DNA from: a bacterium 1XD21-70 | GTDB taxonomy: Bacteria; Bacillota; Clostridia; Lachnospirales; Lachnospiraceae | Direction of reading: 5' to 3' | DNA: 34,156 bases | Assembly: GCA_003669055.1 (NCBI GenBank) | Contig: RAYB01000046.1 | Span: 1-34,156 of the forward strand | Shown here: positions 8,406-16,605 of the stretch, one piece after another | How the letters are laid out: each line of letters starts with the position of its first letter | Numbering within the stretch: the stretch's first letter is position 1 | Notes under the pieces: generated by a model | What the model saw: only the letters and a program-made list of their open reading frames with translations | Databases searched by the model: none | Told to the model about the DNA's origin: nothing | Translations under genes and position numbers: made by a program

Positions 8406-8993
8406 TTACGGATTGGCGATCCGGTCAATCGCCTGCGGCAGGATCACCCACTCGGCCTCCTCCATCACGCGCCGCTGCAAAATCTCCGGCGTATCGCCGT
8501 CTTTTACCTCCACTGCCTTCTGCAGAAGGATCGGGCCGGTGTCCATCCCGCCGTCCACATAGTGGACCGTCGCCCCGGTAAGCTTCACGCCCCTTGCCAA
8601 TGCTGCCTCATGGACTTTCAGGCCATAATACCCTACCCCGCAGAACGACGGGATCAGGGACGGGTGGATATTGATAATCCGGTGTTCGTATTTATCGATC
8701 ATCTGCTGAGGGATCTTAACCAGAAAACCTGCAAGTACGATCAGGTCCAGCCGGTACTCATCCACCTTTTCCACCAGCGCCTCATTAAATTGCTCCCGGT
8801 CTGCAAATTCCTTCGGCGAAATACATATGGCGTCAATGCCGTGTTTTTTTGCCCTCTCCAGGGCATAGGCGCCCGGGTTGTTGCTGATTACCACCTCCAC
8901 GGAAGCATTGCTGACCTTCCCGGCATCTATTGCATCCAGGATCGCCTGCAGGTTGGTTCCGCCGCCGGACACCATCACCCCTACCCTCAGCAT
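8406..8993 (-). CDS. purN: Phosphoribosylglycinamide formyltransferase (GART)
   Basis: This 195-residue enzyme transfers the formyl group of 10-formyl-THF to GAR, step three of purine synthesis. It has the glycine-rich phosphate loop SGGGTNLQ (9-16). The catalytic triad of the family is visible as Asn108 and His110 in INIHPSLI and Asp151 in GGMDTGP. Its ATG overlaps the end of purM by 7 bp (8987-8993), which suggests translational coupling. Confidence 0.97.
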   Translation of the reverse strand: MLRVGVMVSGGGTNLQAILDAIDAGKVSNASVEVVISNNPGAYALERAKKHGIDAICISPKEFADREQFNEALVEKVDEYRLDLIVLAGFLVKIPQQMIDKYEHRIINIHPSLIPSFCGVGYYGLKVHEAALARGVKLTGATVHYVDGGMDTGPILLQKAVEVKDGDTPEILQRRVMEEAEWVILPQAIDRIANP

Positions 8994-10018
8994 AAATCCA
9001 CTCCTTTTTCTCCTGCTTCCACCAAACCGACCACATAGGGGGTATCGCCCGCCGCTTTTATTGCTTCCAGCGCTCTTTCCACATCAGCCGGATCCACGGC
9101 AATGACCATCCCCAGGCCCATATTGAAGGTATTGTACATCATTTCTTCTGCAATATCCCCCTTCTCTGCCAGCATGCCAAAGATGGGAGGCACCGGATAG
9201 CTGCCTTTTTGGATGACGGCACGCGTGCCCTCCTTCAGCATACGCGGCACATTCTCATAGAAGCCGCCGCCCGTAATATGGCTGCACGCCTTCACGGCCA
9301 CGCCCGCGCCTTTTAACCCCTTTAACGCCTTGACATAGATCCTGGTAGGTGCCAAAAGCGCCTCCCCCAGGGTCTTCCCCAACTCTTCATAATAGGTATC
9401 TAAGCCTTCCTTGGTCAGTTCCTTCTCAAACACCTTGCGCACCAGCGAAAAACCGTTGCTGTGCACCCCGGTGGATGCCATCCCAACCAGCACATCCCCG
9501 GCCTTTAGATCCGCGCCGGTAATCATATCCTTTTTGTCGCAGACCCCGACCGCAAAGCCTGCCAGGTCATAGTCCTCCTCCGGCATCAGCCCCGGGTGCT
9601 CCGCCGTCTCCCCGCCGATGAGTGCTGCCTCCGACTGTAGGCACCCTTCCGCTACCCCTTTCACGATATCCGCAATTTTCCCCGGGTAGTTCTTGCCGCA
9701 GGCAATATAATCCAGGAAAAACAGCGGCTCGCCGCCGGCGCAGGCAATATCATTGACACACATGGCCACGGCATCGATCCCGATCGTGTCATGCTTATCC
9801 ATGATGATTGCCAGCTTTACCTTGGTCCCGCATCCGTCCGTGCCGGATAAAAGCACCGGCTCCTCCATCTCCTTGATCTTTGCCAGGGAAAACGCCCCGG
9901 AAAATCCGCCCAGGCCTCCCAGCACCTCCTCACGCATCGTCTTTTTTACGTGCTCCTTCATCAGTTCGACGGACTTATAGCCCGCCTCTATGTCAACTCC
10001 GGCTTTCTTATAATCCAT
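8987..10018 (-). CDS. purM: Phosphoribosylformylglycinamidine cyclo-ligase (AIR synthetase)
   Basis: The 343-residue length is standard. PurM closes the imidazole ring of FGAM to AIR with ATP. Recognisable stretches are GGFSGAF near residue 38, the Gly/Asp-rich LSGTDGCGTKVKLA (58-71), DAVAMCVNDI and the ATP-site GGETAEHPG, followed by GMASTGVHSNGFSL of the C-terminal domain. It ends inside the start of purN and begins 45 bp after purE, so it is in the same operon. Confidence 0.98.
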   Translation of the reverse strand: MDYKKAGVDIEAGYKSVELMKEHVKKTMREEVLGGLGGFSGAFSLAKIKEMEEPVLLSGTDGCGTKVKLAIIMDKHDTIGIDAVAMCVNDIACAGGEPLFFLDYIACGKNYPGKIADIVKGVAEGCLQSEAALIGGETAEHPGLMPEEDYDLAGFAVGVCDKKDMITGADLKAGDVLVGMASTGVHSNGFSLVRKVFEKELTKEGLDTYYEELGKTLGEALLAPTRIYVKALKGLKGAGVAVKACSHITGGGFYENVPRMLKEGTRAVIQKGSYPVPPIFGMLAEKGDIAEEMMYNTFNMGLGMVIAVDPADVERALEAIKAAGDTPYVVGLVEAGEKGVDLC

Positions 10019-10063
10019 GCTTTCCTCCTAATCCTTTGGCAGTGCAAATGCCCGCCGCGGTCC

Positions 10064-10576
10064 CTACATCTGTGCCAGGTACTCCTGATACCCCATATCC
10101 TCTAATTTTTCTGCCTTTTTTACCACGTCATTTTTCATCTCTTCGCTATAGGCCTTCAGCTTTGCCAGCAGCTGCCCGTCAGAAGCCGCCAGGATCTTTG
10201 CCGCCAGGATCCCTGCATTGGCTCCCCCATTGATCGCTACCGTTGCCACCGGGATCCCGGAAGGCATCTGTACTATGGAATACAGCGAGTCCACGCCGCC
10301 CAAGTCAGAGGTCTTCATGGGGATCCCAATCACCGGCAGGGGGAAAATAGCCGCGCACATCCCCGGCAGATGGGCCGCCTTCCCTGCCCCGGCGATGATC
10401 ACCTTGATCCCCTTGCCTTCCGCCGCCTTCGCCCACTCAAAGAAAATGTCCGGTTCCCGGTGTGCAGAGATGATCGTCATCTCATACTCAATCCCAAACT
10501 TATCCAACATCTGTGCCGCTTTTGCCATCACCGGCATATCCGAATCACTGCCCATCACAATTCCAACCTTGCCCAT
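10064..10576 (-). CDS. purE: N5-carboxyaminoimidazole ribonucleotide mutase
   Basis: This 170-residue class I PurE moves the carboxyl group of N5-CAIR to give CAIR. The active-site MGSDSD (8-13) and SAHREP (37-42) motifs are intact, including His39. It is the first gene of purE-purM-purN-purD. The usual partners purC, purF and purH are not in the window. No clear promoter is seen in the 40 bases between the ilvE terminator and the gene, so transcription may depend on read-through or on a weak promoter. The Shine-Dalgarno AAGGGG is present. Confidence 0.97.
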   Translation of the reverse strand: MGKVGIVMGSDSDMPVMAKAAQMLDKFGIEYEMTIISAHREPDIFFEWAKAAEGKGIKVIIAGAGKAAHLPGMCAAIFPLPVIGIPMKTSDLGGVDSLYSIVQMPSGIPVATVAINGGANAGILAAKILAASDGQLLAKLKAYSEEMKNDVVKKAEKLEDMGYQEYLAQM

Positions 10577-10616
10577 GGTAATTCCCCTTTCCTTCTGTTA
10601 AACTATATCCTGCAAA

Positions 10617-10661
10617 CCAAAAAACCGGTTCCAGACATATCTTATTCCTATCTGAAACCGG
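10617..10661 (-). terminator. Intrinsic terminator of ilvE
   Basis: Arms 10651-10661 and 10625-10635 form an 11-bp stem with one imperfect pair. A run of six T residues follows on the minus strand (10624-10619). It begins about 25 bp after the ilvE stop codon and precedes purE, so it separates the two transcription units at least partly. Confidence 0.85.
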
Positions 10662-10687
10662 GTCTTTCCCACTTCCGTCCACTCTTG

Positions 10688-11713
10688 TCACATAATCTTG
10701 CGGATCCATCCCTCAGGCGCTTCTACCGTCCCCATCTGGATCCCCGTGAGCGTATCATACAGTTTTTTCGTAATCTCGCCCATCTGTTCCATACCGCTCG
10801 GGAAACAGATCTCCTTCCCATGGTCCACAATCTTCCCTACCGGGGAAATCACGGCCGCTGTGCCGCACAGGCCGCACTCGGCAAAATCTGCCAGTTCCGA
10901 CAGCTTCACCGGCCTCTGGCTCACCTTAAGGCCTAAATAATGCTCCGCCACATACACCAGGGAACGCCGCGTGATCGACGGCAGGATGGAATCCGACTTC
11001 GGAGTTACCACCTCATGGTCTTTGGTGACAAACAAAAAGTTCGCACCGCCCGTCTCCTCCACATAGCTGCGCGTCGCGCTGTCCGGGAAAAGGTTCTCGT
11101 CATAGCCCGCCGCATGTGCCAATACGGAAGCATGCAGGCTCATCGCATAGTTCAGCCCTGCCTTCACGTGGCCGGTGCCGTGAGGCGCCGCCCGGTCAAA
11201 ATCACTGACACAGAGGGTCAAAGGCTTGGCGCCGCCCTTAAAATACGGGCCGACCGGGGTGGCAAACAGGCGGAACTGGTATTCCTCGGACGGCTTAACA
11301 CCGATCACCGGCCCTGACGCGAACATATAGGGGCGCAGATAAAGCGTAGCCCCGCTGCCGTACGGAGGCACCCATGCATAGTTCGCACGCACCACCTCGT
11401 CCACTGCCTCTAAAAACCTCTCCTTTGAAAACGGAGGCATCTCCAGCCTGGCCGCCGAATCCGCCATCCTCTCGGCATTCAGGTCCGGGCGGAAGGTAAC
11501 GACGCTGCCGTCCGCCGTAGTATAGGCCTTCAGCCCCTCGAAACATTCCTGGCAATACTGCAAAATACCCGCACACTCGTTTAACACAATATTAGGATCT
11601 GAGGTAAGTACTCCCTCCCCCCACTCGCCGTCCTTATAATTCGCCACATACCGCTTGTCCGTGGCACGGTAATTAAAACCGATATTACTCCAGTCCAGAT
11701 CCTTTTTTTCCAT
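10688..11713 (-). CDS. ilvE: Branched-chain amino acid aminotransferase
   Basis: A 341-residue class IV PLP aminotransferase that interconverts Leu, Ile and Val with their 2-keto acids, using glutamate/2-oxoglutarate. Family landmarks are QECFEGLKAY (about 55-64), YLRPYMFASG, and GTGHVKAGLNYA, in which Lys184 should be the PLP lysine. Later, EETGGANFLFV and the glycine-rich GLCGTAAVISPVG bind the cofactor phosphate. The length and motifs fit the group II BCAT subfamily. It has its own promoter (11759-11787), a GGAGG Shine-Dalgarno and a downstream terminator, so it is monocistronic. No T-box or leader-peptide attenuator fits in the short leader. Confidence 0.96.
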   Translation of the reverse strand: MEKKDLDWSNIGFNYRATDKRYVANYKDGEWGEGVLTSDPNIVLNECAGILQYCQECFEGLKAYTTADGSVVTFRPDLNAERMADSAARLEMPPFSKERFLEAVDEVVRANYAWVPPYGSGATLYLRPYMFASGPVIGVKPSEEYQFRLFATPVGPYFKGGAKPLTLCVSDFDRAAPHGTGHVKAGLNYAMSLHASVLAHAAGYDENLFPDSATRSYVEETGGANFLFVTKDHEVVTPKSDSILPSITRRSLVYVAEHYLGLKVSQRPVKLSELADFAECGLCGTAAVISPVGKIVDHGKEICFPSGMEQMGEITKKLYDTLTGIQMGTVEAPEGWIRKIM

Positions 11714-11758
11714 AAAAATTTGCCTCCATTCTGGTCAGTCCCTGATTCTTTGAGACCC

Positions 11759-11787
11759 ATTATAATCTCATTATGCGACAAAATCAA
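11759..11787 (-). promoter_or_regulatory. ilvE promoter
   Basis: TTGATT (11787-11782), a 17-bp spacer and a perfect TATAAT (11764-11759) on the minus strand, 45 bp ahead of the ilvE start codon. Confidence 0.85.
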
Positions 11788-11819
11788 GAACTGCTTGCAA
11801 ATTTTTCATGCCGGCCCGG

Positions 11820-12896
11820 CTACAAAATATACACGCCCCGCGAATCAAAATCCAAAAATGCCTTCTCCCCTGCCTCGTAGATCTTGCGGTTGACCGGATT
11901 GTAATCCGTGATCTGGATCTCCATATCCCCTACCATCACCTGGTAATACTGGTAGGAACCCATAAAGGTGGACAGCATCACCGTTGCCTCCAGATAGCCC
12001 CGCTCTGCCAAAACAGCCGCCTCCGGCCGGATCACCAGGGCTGCCGTATCCCCTATCTTGGCGCCGCCGAAATTGCTTACCACCAGCTGCTTGCCTGCCA
12101 CCTGGATCTGCGCCTTGTCCCCGCCCACGGACAGCACCTGGGCTTCCAGGAAATTGGCCTCCCCGATAAAGTCTGCCACAAACCGTGAATTGGGATGGTA
12201 ATAAATCTCCCGAGGCGTGCCGATCTGCTCCACCTTCCCCTTGCTCATAATAATGATCTTATCGGAAATGCTCATGGCCTCCGACTGGTCGTGCGTCACA
12301 TAGACCGCCGTGATCCCCACCTTCTGCTGGATCTTGCGGATCTCCGTGCGCATGGACACCCGCAGCTTGGCATCTAAGTTGCTTAACGGCTCGTCAAACA
12401 GAAGCACCCCCGGCTCCAGCACCAGCGCCCGCGCCAGTGCCACCCGCTGCTGCTGCCCGCCGGAAAGCTGGTTGGTCATCCGGGTCTCCATCCCCTCCAT
12501 CTCCACCAGCTTTAAAATATTCATCACCCGCTCCCGGATCTCCTCCTTCGGCAGCTTGCGGATCTTCAAGCCATAAGCCACATTGTCAAACACATTGTAA
12601 TGGGGAAGCAGCGCATAGCTCTGGAACACCATCGCCGTGTCCCGCTTGTTGGGCGTTAAGTGGTTGATCGCCTCGCCGCCCAGGTAAATCTCCCCCTCAT
12701 CCGGGCTTTCAAACCCGGCAATCATCCGCAGGGTCGTCGTCTTGCCGCAGCCCGAAGGCCCCAAAAGCGTCACAAACGTCCCCGCCTCAATATCCAGGGT
12801 CGTATCCTGCACCGCATAAAATTCTTTTCCTGTCTTGGGATCCTTATATATCTTTGAGATATGCTCCAGGCGGACTCCCTTTTTCTCTTTCTCCAT
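11820..12896 (-). CDS. ABC importer ATP-binding protein, Fe3+/AfuC/PotA class
   Basis: A 358-residue ATPase that powers the adjacent permease. Walker A is GPSGCGKT (46-53), the signature LSGGQ is at 144-148, Walker B LLFDEP at 165-170 and the switch His202 in VTHDQSEAM. The C-terminal 120 residues form a TOBE-type regulatory domain. The class includes the ferric-iron, 2-aminoethylphosphonate, sugar-phosphate and polyamine importers, so the ATPase does not define the substrate. Its ATG is directly next to the permease stop codon, with zero spacing, and it is the last gene of the operon. Confidence 0.95.
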   Translation of the reverse strand: MEKEKKGVRLEHISKIYKDPKTGKEFYAVQDTTLDIEAGTFVTLLGPSGCGKTTTLRMIAGFESPDEGEIYLGGEAINHLTPNKRDTAMVFQSYALLPHYNVFDNVAYGLKIRKLPKEEIRERVMNILKLVEMEGMETRMTNQLSGGQQQRVALARALVLEPGVLLFDEPLSNLDAKLRVSMRTEIRKIQQKVGITAVYVTHDQSEAMSISDKIIIMSKGKVEQIGTPREIYYHPNSRFVADFIGEANFLEAQVLSVGGDKAQIQVAGKQLVVSNFGGAKIGDTAALVIRPEAAVLAERGYLEATVMLSTFMGSYQYYQVMVGDMEIQITDYNPVNRKIYEAGEKAFLDFDSRGVYIL

Positions 12897-14612
12897 CTAT
12901 GCTTCCTCCCTTGCCTTGATATTCCTGCTGACACCGAAGAACCGGATCAGGGTATTCATAACCAGCACTGCCCCATAGGTGATGGCAATCAGCACTGTCG
13001 CGTAGGCACAGGCTACGCCGTAATTGCCCTTCTCTGCCTGCTCATTGATCTGGCAGGTGATCAGCAAAAAGTCCGGTGTCACCAATAGGATGATCGCCGA
13101 GATTGCCGTAATGCTGCGCACAAAGGCTGTCACCAGGCCGCTGAAAAAGGAATCCTTGATCAGCGGCAGCGTAACCGTCATAAACACCCTGGCCGAATTG
13201 GCTCCCATGTCGTAGGCCGACTCCTCGATCGATTTGTCAATCTGGCGCAGAGCCGAGATCCCGCTTCTGGTCCCGGTAGGGAGGCTCCTCACGATAAAGA
13301 CAATGACCAGGATCAGCCCGGTCCCATAAAGCCCGCTCATGATGCCGCTCCGGAACAGGCCGTTTGCATAGCCCCGGATATAGCCGATGCCCAGCACGGT
13401 GCCCGGGACTGCCATCGCCAGCATGGACACAAACTCGATAAACCCTTTCCCCTTAAACCGCTTCTTCACCACTAAGTAGGCGATGACCATGGAGAGGAAT
13501 GCCGTCAGCGGCGACGCGATCAGCGAAAGCACAAAGGAATCCTTAAATGCTTTCAGCCCGCTGGTGCGCAGCATATACTGGAACCACTTGAGCGACAGGC
13601 TGTAATCCCGCCCCCACAGGGTGAACAGTGCGCCGAACGGAACCATCACATACATCAGCACCACGAAAGCCGCTACCAAGGTACAGAATATAGTCAGCGG
13701 CACGGTCACGCTCTTATCCTCGATCAGCATGCGCATCCGCGATGCCTTTCCGGTCAGCGTTGCCGCCGTCTTCTTTTCCAGGTAATACTTCTGGATCAAA
13801 AACAGCACCACGGTCAGCGACAAAAGCACCACGGACATCGCCGCGGCCCCGGTAGAGTCGTAGGCACCGGTCACCTGCAGATAGATGGTGGTGGCGAGCG
13901 TGTCATAGGAACCGCCGATCAGCATGGGATTGGCAAAGTCCGCCACCGACTCGATAAAGGTCACCAGGAATGCATTGCCCAGGCCGGGAAGCAGAAGCGG
14001 GAAAGTCACACTGGTGAACACCTTCCACCGGGTCGCCCCCATGTCCCGCGTCGCCTCCTCCAAAGACGGGTCGATATTCTTCAGCAGCCCTTTCAGCATC
14101 AGGTAGCACACCGGGAAAAACGTCAGCGTCTGCACGATGGCGATCCCCTTCAGCCCATAGACATTGGAATCATAGATTTTTAAAAGCGAACGGGTAATGA
14201 TGCCGCTGCGCCCGAACAGCATAATCATGGACAAGGACAGCACAAACGGCGGTGAAACGACCGGCAGCATGGACACCACCGCAAACAGCTTCTCAAGTAC
14301 CTTTGTCCTCAGTTTCACATAGACCTCCACATAGGCAAACAAAAGGCCGATCGCCGTGGAAGCCAGACCCGTGATCACCCCCAGCACCAGGGTGTTTTTG
14401 AATGCTGCCTGGAACCGTTCCAGGCTCAGCACCCTCTGAAATACGGCAAGGGTCACATGCCCCTCCTCCAAAAAGCTGTCCACCAAAAGCATGAGCAGCG
14501 GGTACAAAATAAACAATGCCAAGAATACCAGCAGCACCACAATCATGCTGATCAGTATGGGATCCGAAAAAAATTTCCTGCGTTCCAGATCCGTACTTTG
14601 CCTTCCAGCCAC
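12897..14612 (-). CDS. ABC importer permease with two fused transmembrane domains
   Basis: A 571-residue inner-membrane protein made of two homologous binding-protein-dependent permease halves, each with about six helices. The two EAA loops that contact the ATPase are LEEATRDMGATRWKVF (first half) and IEESAYDMGANSARVF (second half). Fused permeases of this form are typical of the FbpB/AfuB (Fe3+-type) class, so one polypeptide supplies the whole channel. It sits between the binding-protein gene and the ATPase gene. The 199-bp gap to the binding-protein gene contains a terminator-like hairpin. Confidence 0.95.
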   Translation of the reverse strand: MAGRQSTDLERRKFFSDPILISMIVVLLVFLALFILYPLLMLLVDSFLEEGHVTLAVFQRVLSLERFQAAFKNTLVLGVITGLASTAIGLLFAYVEVYVKLRTKVLEKLFAVVSMLPVVSPPFVLSLSMIMLFGRSGIITRSLLKIYDSNVYGLKGIAIVQTLTFFPVCYLMLKGLLKNIDPSLEEATRDMGATRWKVFTSVTFPLLLPGLGNAFLVTFIESVADFANPMLIGGSYDTLATTIYLQVTGAYDSTGAAAMSVVLLSLTVVLFLIQKYYLEKKTAATLTGKASRMRMLIEDKSVTVPLTIFCTLVAAFVVLMYVMVPFGALFTLWGRDYSLSLKWFQYMLRTSGLKAFKDSFVLSLIASPLTAFLSMVIAYLVVKKRFKGKGFIEFVSMLAMAVPGTVLGIGYIRGYANGLFRSGIMSGLYGTGLILVIVFIVRSLPTGTRSGISALRQIDKSIEESAYDMGANSARVFMTVTLPLIKDSFFSGLVTAFVRSITAISAIILLVTPDFLLITCQINEQAEKGNYGVACAYATVLIAITYGAVLVMNTLIRFFGVSRNIKAREEA

Positions 14613-14705
14613 AATCCACTCCCCCTTTCTTCTATAATTTATGCACTATTTCTGCATTCTCACATAACATGTTTTTACCTTTCTGCCATACACCGATAAA
14701 GCAAA

Positions 14706-14738
14706 ATGCTGCGCAGCGCAAGGCACGCTACGCAGCAT
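14706..14738 (-). terminator. Terminator-like hairpin between binding protein and permease genes
   Basis: Arms 14726-14738 and 14706-14718 pair over 13 bp with one G-U pair and a 7-base loop, followed on the minus strand by TTTTGCTTT. This is the usual position for a partial terminator or 3' stabilising hairpin that keeps the binding protein more abundant than the permease and ATPase. Confidence 0.72.
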
Positions 14739-14811
14739 CCGTCTGTCCGGCGGCTTTCCCATGCAGCCCCCGGACGGTTGCTTTCATTTCAAAAACTGGA
14801 ATCCTTTTGCA

Positions 14812-16002
14812 CTACTCCGTCTTGAAACGGTTGTCCGCGGCGCTTCCCAGTGCCGCAAAGAAATCCTCTACATATTTGGCACTGTTTGCCTTTGCATCCT
14901 CAAAATCATAATCAATGGTATTGTTCATATCCAGCCCGAAACGGGTGGCCTCCTCCGGCTGGGTGCCATTGGAAATCACCAAAAACTGATAGGAACCTGC
15001 CTCCTTGGCGTGGTCCACACACTCCGGGGACAGTGCATACTCGATCCAAAGCTTAGCCGCATTCGGATGGGCGCAGCCGTTGAAGATCGCCGTAGCACCC
15101 ACCTCAAAGGAAGTACCGTCCTCCGGGACGATCAGCTCGATGTTGTCATATCCCTGCAGGATCTGGTAAATGCCGTCATGCAAAAAGCCGATGCCGATCA
15201 CGCACTCGCCCGGGCCCACCATCTTGGAAGGGCCGGAACCAGACTTGGTGTACTGGTTGATATTCTGATCCAGCTTCTTAAAATACTCCATGGCTTCCTC
15301 ATGGCCTCTCATCTGGATCATCGTGTTGATGACCAGCTTTGCCGTACCGGCCGTGTTCGGGTTGGACAGCATGATCAGCCCCTTGTACTCCTCCTTGGCC
15401 AGGTCGTCCCAGGTCTTCGGCGCCTCCAGGTTCAAGCGCTCAAGTTCTTCCGTGTTCACCATAAAGCCTAAGATCCCTTTGTAGATGCCGTACCAGCAAT
15501 TGGTCGGGTCTTTGTAGTCTTCGCTGATTAGATTTGCCGCATTCTCCGCCTCATACTCCATCAGCAGCCCGTCTGCCACTGCCTCGTTGTAGGGGTCAGT
15601 CGTGCCGCCGAACCACACATCCGCCGAGGGCTTCCCTGCCTCCTCTGAAATCTTGGTATACACCTCCGATGTGGAAAGCCGCTGGAATTTGGTCTTGATC
15701 CCATAGAGTTCCTCAAAATTCTTGCAGGCTAGGGACAGATATTCCTCCTCGCAGGAGCCGTACACAGTCAGTTCACCCTCTGCCTTGGCCGCCTCAATCA
15801 AAGCCTCCATGCCGCCTGCCTCCCCGGCAGCCTCTGCCTGTGTCTCCTTCTCCCCTTCGTCCTTGGCAGCCTCCGTCTGTGCCGGAGCCTGTGTGGACGC
15901 CTCGGCAGACGCCGCCGGAGCCTCCCCGCCGCCTCCGCCGCAGGCACTTAAGCCAAACGCCATCGAACATGCCAACAGTAATGCCAACCTCTTTTTCATC
16001 AT
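14812..16002 (-). CDS. ABC importer substrate-binding lipoprotein, AfuA/FbpA/PhnS-like
   Basis: A 396-residue lipoprotein. The start is ATG 16002 (or the next codon, 15999), with GGAGG five to eight bases upstream; a further-upstream in-frame ATG has no ribosome binding site. A short signal peptide ends in LSAC with the lipidated Cys at residue 21, followed by a low-complexity Gly/Ala/Glu linker to about residue 70. The mature domain contains ELTVYGSCEEEY, ADVWFGGTTDPYNEA and YTKSGSGPSKMVGPGE, the pattern of family 1 binding proteins annotated as Fe3+, 2-aminoethylphosphonate or hexose-phosphate (AfuA) binders. I see no adjacent Tyr-Tyr pair of the kind used by FbpA for iron, so iron is not proven. 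It leads the ABC operon. Confidence 0.93.
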   Translation of the reverse strand: MMKKRLALLLACSMAFGLSACGGGGGEAPAASAEASTQAPAQTEAAKDEGEKETQAEAAGEAGGMEALIEAAKAEGELTVYGSCEEEYLSLACKNFEELYGIKTKFQRLSTSEVYTKISEEAGKPSADVWFGGTTDPYNEAVADGLLMEYEAENAANLISEDYKDPTNCWYGIYKGILGFMVNTEELERLNLEAPKTWDDLAKEEYKGLIMLSNPNTAGTAKLVINTMIQMRGHEEAMEYFKKLDQNINQYTKSGSGPSKMVGPGECVIGIGFLHDGIYQILQGYDNIELIVPEDGTSFEVGATAIFNGCAHPNAAKLWIEYALSPECVDHAKEAGSYQFLVISNGTQPEEATRFGLDMNNTIDYDFEDAKANSAKYVEDFFAALGSAADNRFKTE

Positions 16003-16074
16003 GCATTCCTCCCTTATGCTATAATATCTTGCCGCGGTATCCAAAACCAGGAAAACCCTGCAACCGCTTATGCA

Positions 16075-16083
16075 ATTATACCA
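16075..16083 (-). promoter_or_regulatory. Extended -10 promoter of the AfuA-like ABC operon
   Basis: On the minus strand TGG is followed by a perfect TATAAT (16080-16075); the -35 region is only T-rich. An imperfect palindrome with TGCA ends lies just downstream near 16059-16074 and could be an operator, but it is weak. Confidence 0.65.
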
Positions 16084-16143
16084 CACAAAGAAAGAAATAA
16101 AAACCCTTTCCTGTAAATTTCACCCAAATTTTATCCAGGCTTC

Positions 16144-16605
16144 CTACCGCAATTTTTCTTTGTAATCCCGCTCCACTTCTCGCTTCTGATCCTTTTTGGC
16201 AATGTCAGCCCGCTTGTCATAAAGTTTTTTGCCCCGTGCCAGGCCGATCTCCACCTTCACCAGGCTCCCCTTAAAATACACCTGCAGCGGCACCAGGGTA
16301 AGCCCTTTCTCCCGGATCTTCCCCTCCAGCTTGTTGATCTCCGACCGGTGCATCAGAAGCTTTTTGGGGCGCAGGGGATCCTTGTTGAAAATATTGCCCT
16401 TTTCATAGGGGTTGACATGCATGCCGAATACATATACCTCCCCCTTTTCGATCCTCACAAATGCCTCTTTGATGCTGCATTTCCCCATGCGGACCGACTT
16501 GACCTCCGTCCCAAACAGTTCAATGCCGCATTCAAATTTCTCGTCGATAAAATAATCATGGTACGCCTTTTTGTTATTGGCGACCAGCTTAATACTATCC
16601 TTCAA
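16144..16605 (-). CDS. smpB: SsrA (tmRNA)-binding protein
   Basis: A 153-residue protein of full SmpB length. It brings tmRNA to stalled ribosomes during trans-translation. Diagnostic stretches are [11 protein letters not shown] near the start, [19 protein letters not shown], and the basic C-terminal tail [18 protein letters not shown] that enters the empty mRNA channel. Its start codon overlaps the end of rnr by 11 bp, so translation is likely coupled. The tmRNA gene often follows smpB, but I see no tmRNA in the 140 bp before the next gene. Confidence 0.98.
   Translation of the reverse strand: MKDSIKLVANNKKAYHDYFIDEKFECGIELFGTEVKSVRMGKCSIKEAFVRIEKGEVYVFGMHVNPYEKGNIFNKDPLRPKKLLMHRSEINKLEGKIREKGLTLVPLQVYFKGSLVKVEIGLARGKKLYDKRADIAKKDQKREVERDYKEKLR

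Noticed and set aside
10577-10624. Purine riboswitch or clear promoter before purE
   Set aside because: The space after the ilvE terminator is too short for an aptamer, and no paired -35/-10 was found.
16059-16074. cre-like or LacI-like site near the AfuA-type promoter
   Set aside because: Only 5 of 8 positions are palindromic and spacing does not fit the cre consensus.
16003-16143. tmRNA gene expected after smpB
   Set aside because: The interval is only 141 bp, holds the next operon's promoter and shows no tRNA-like ends.
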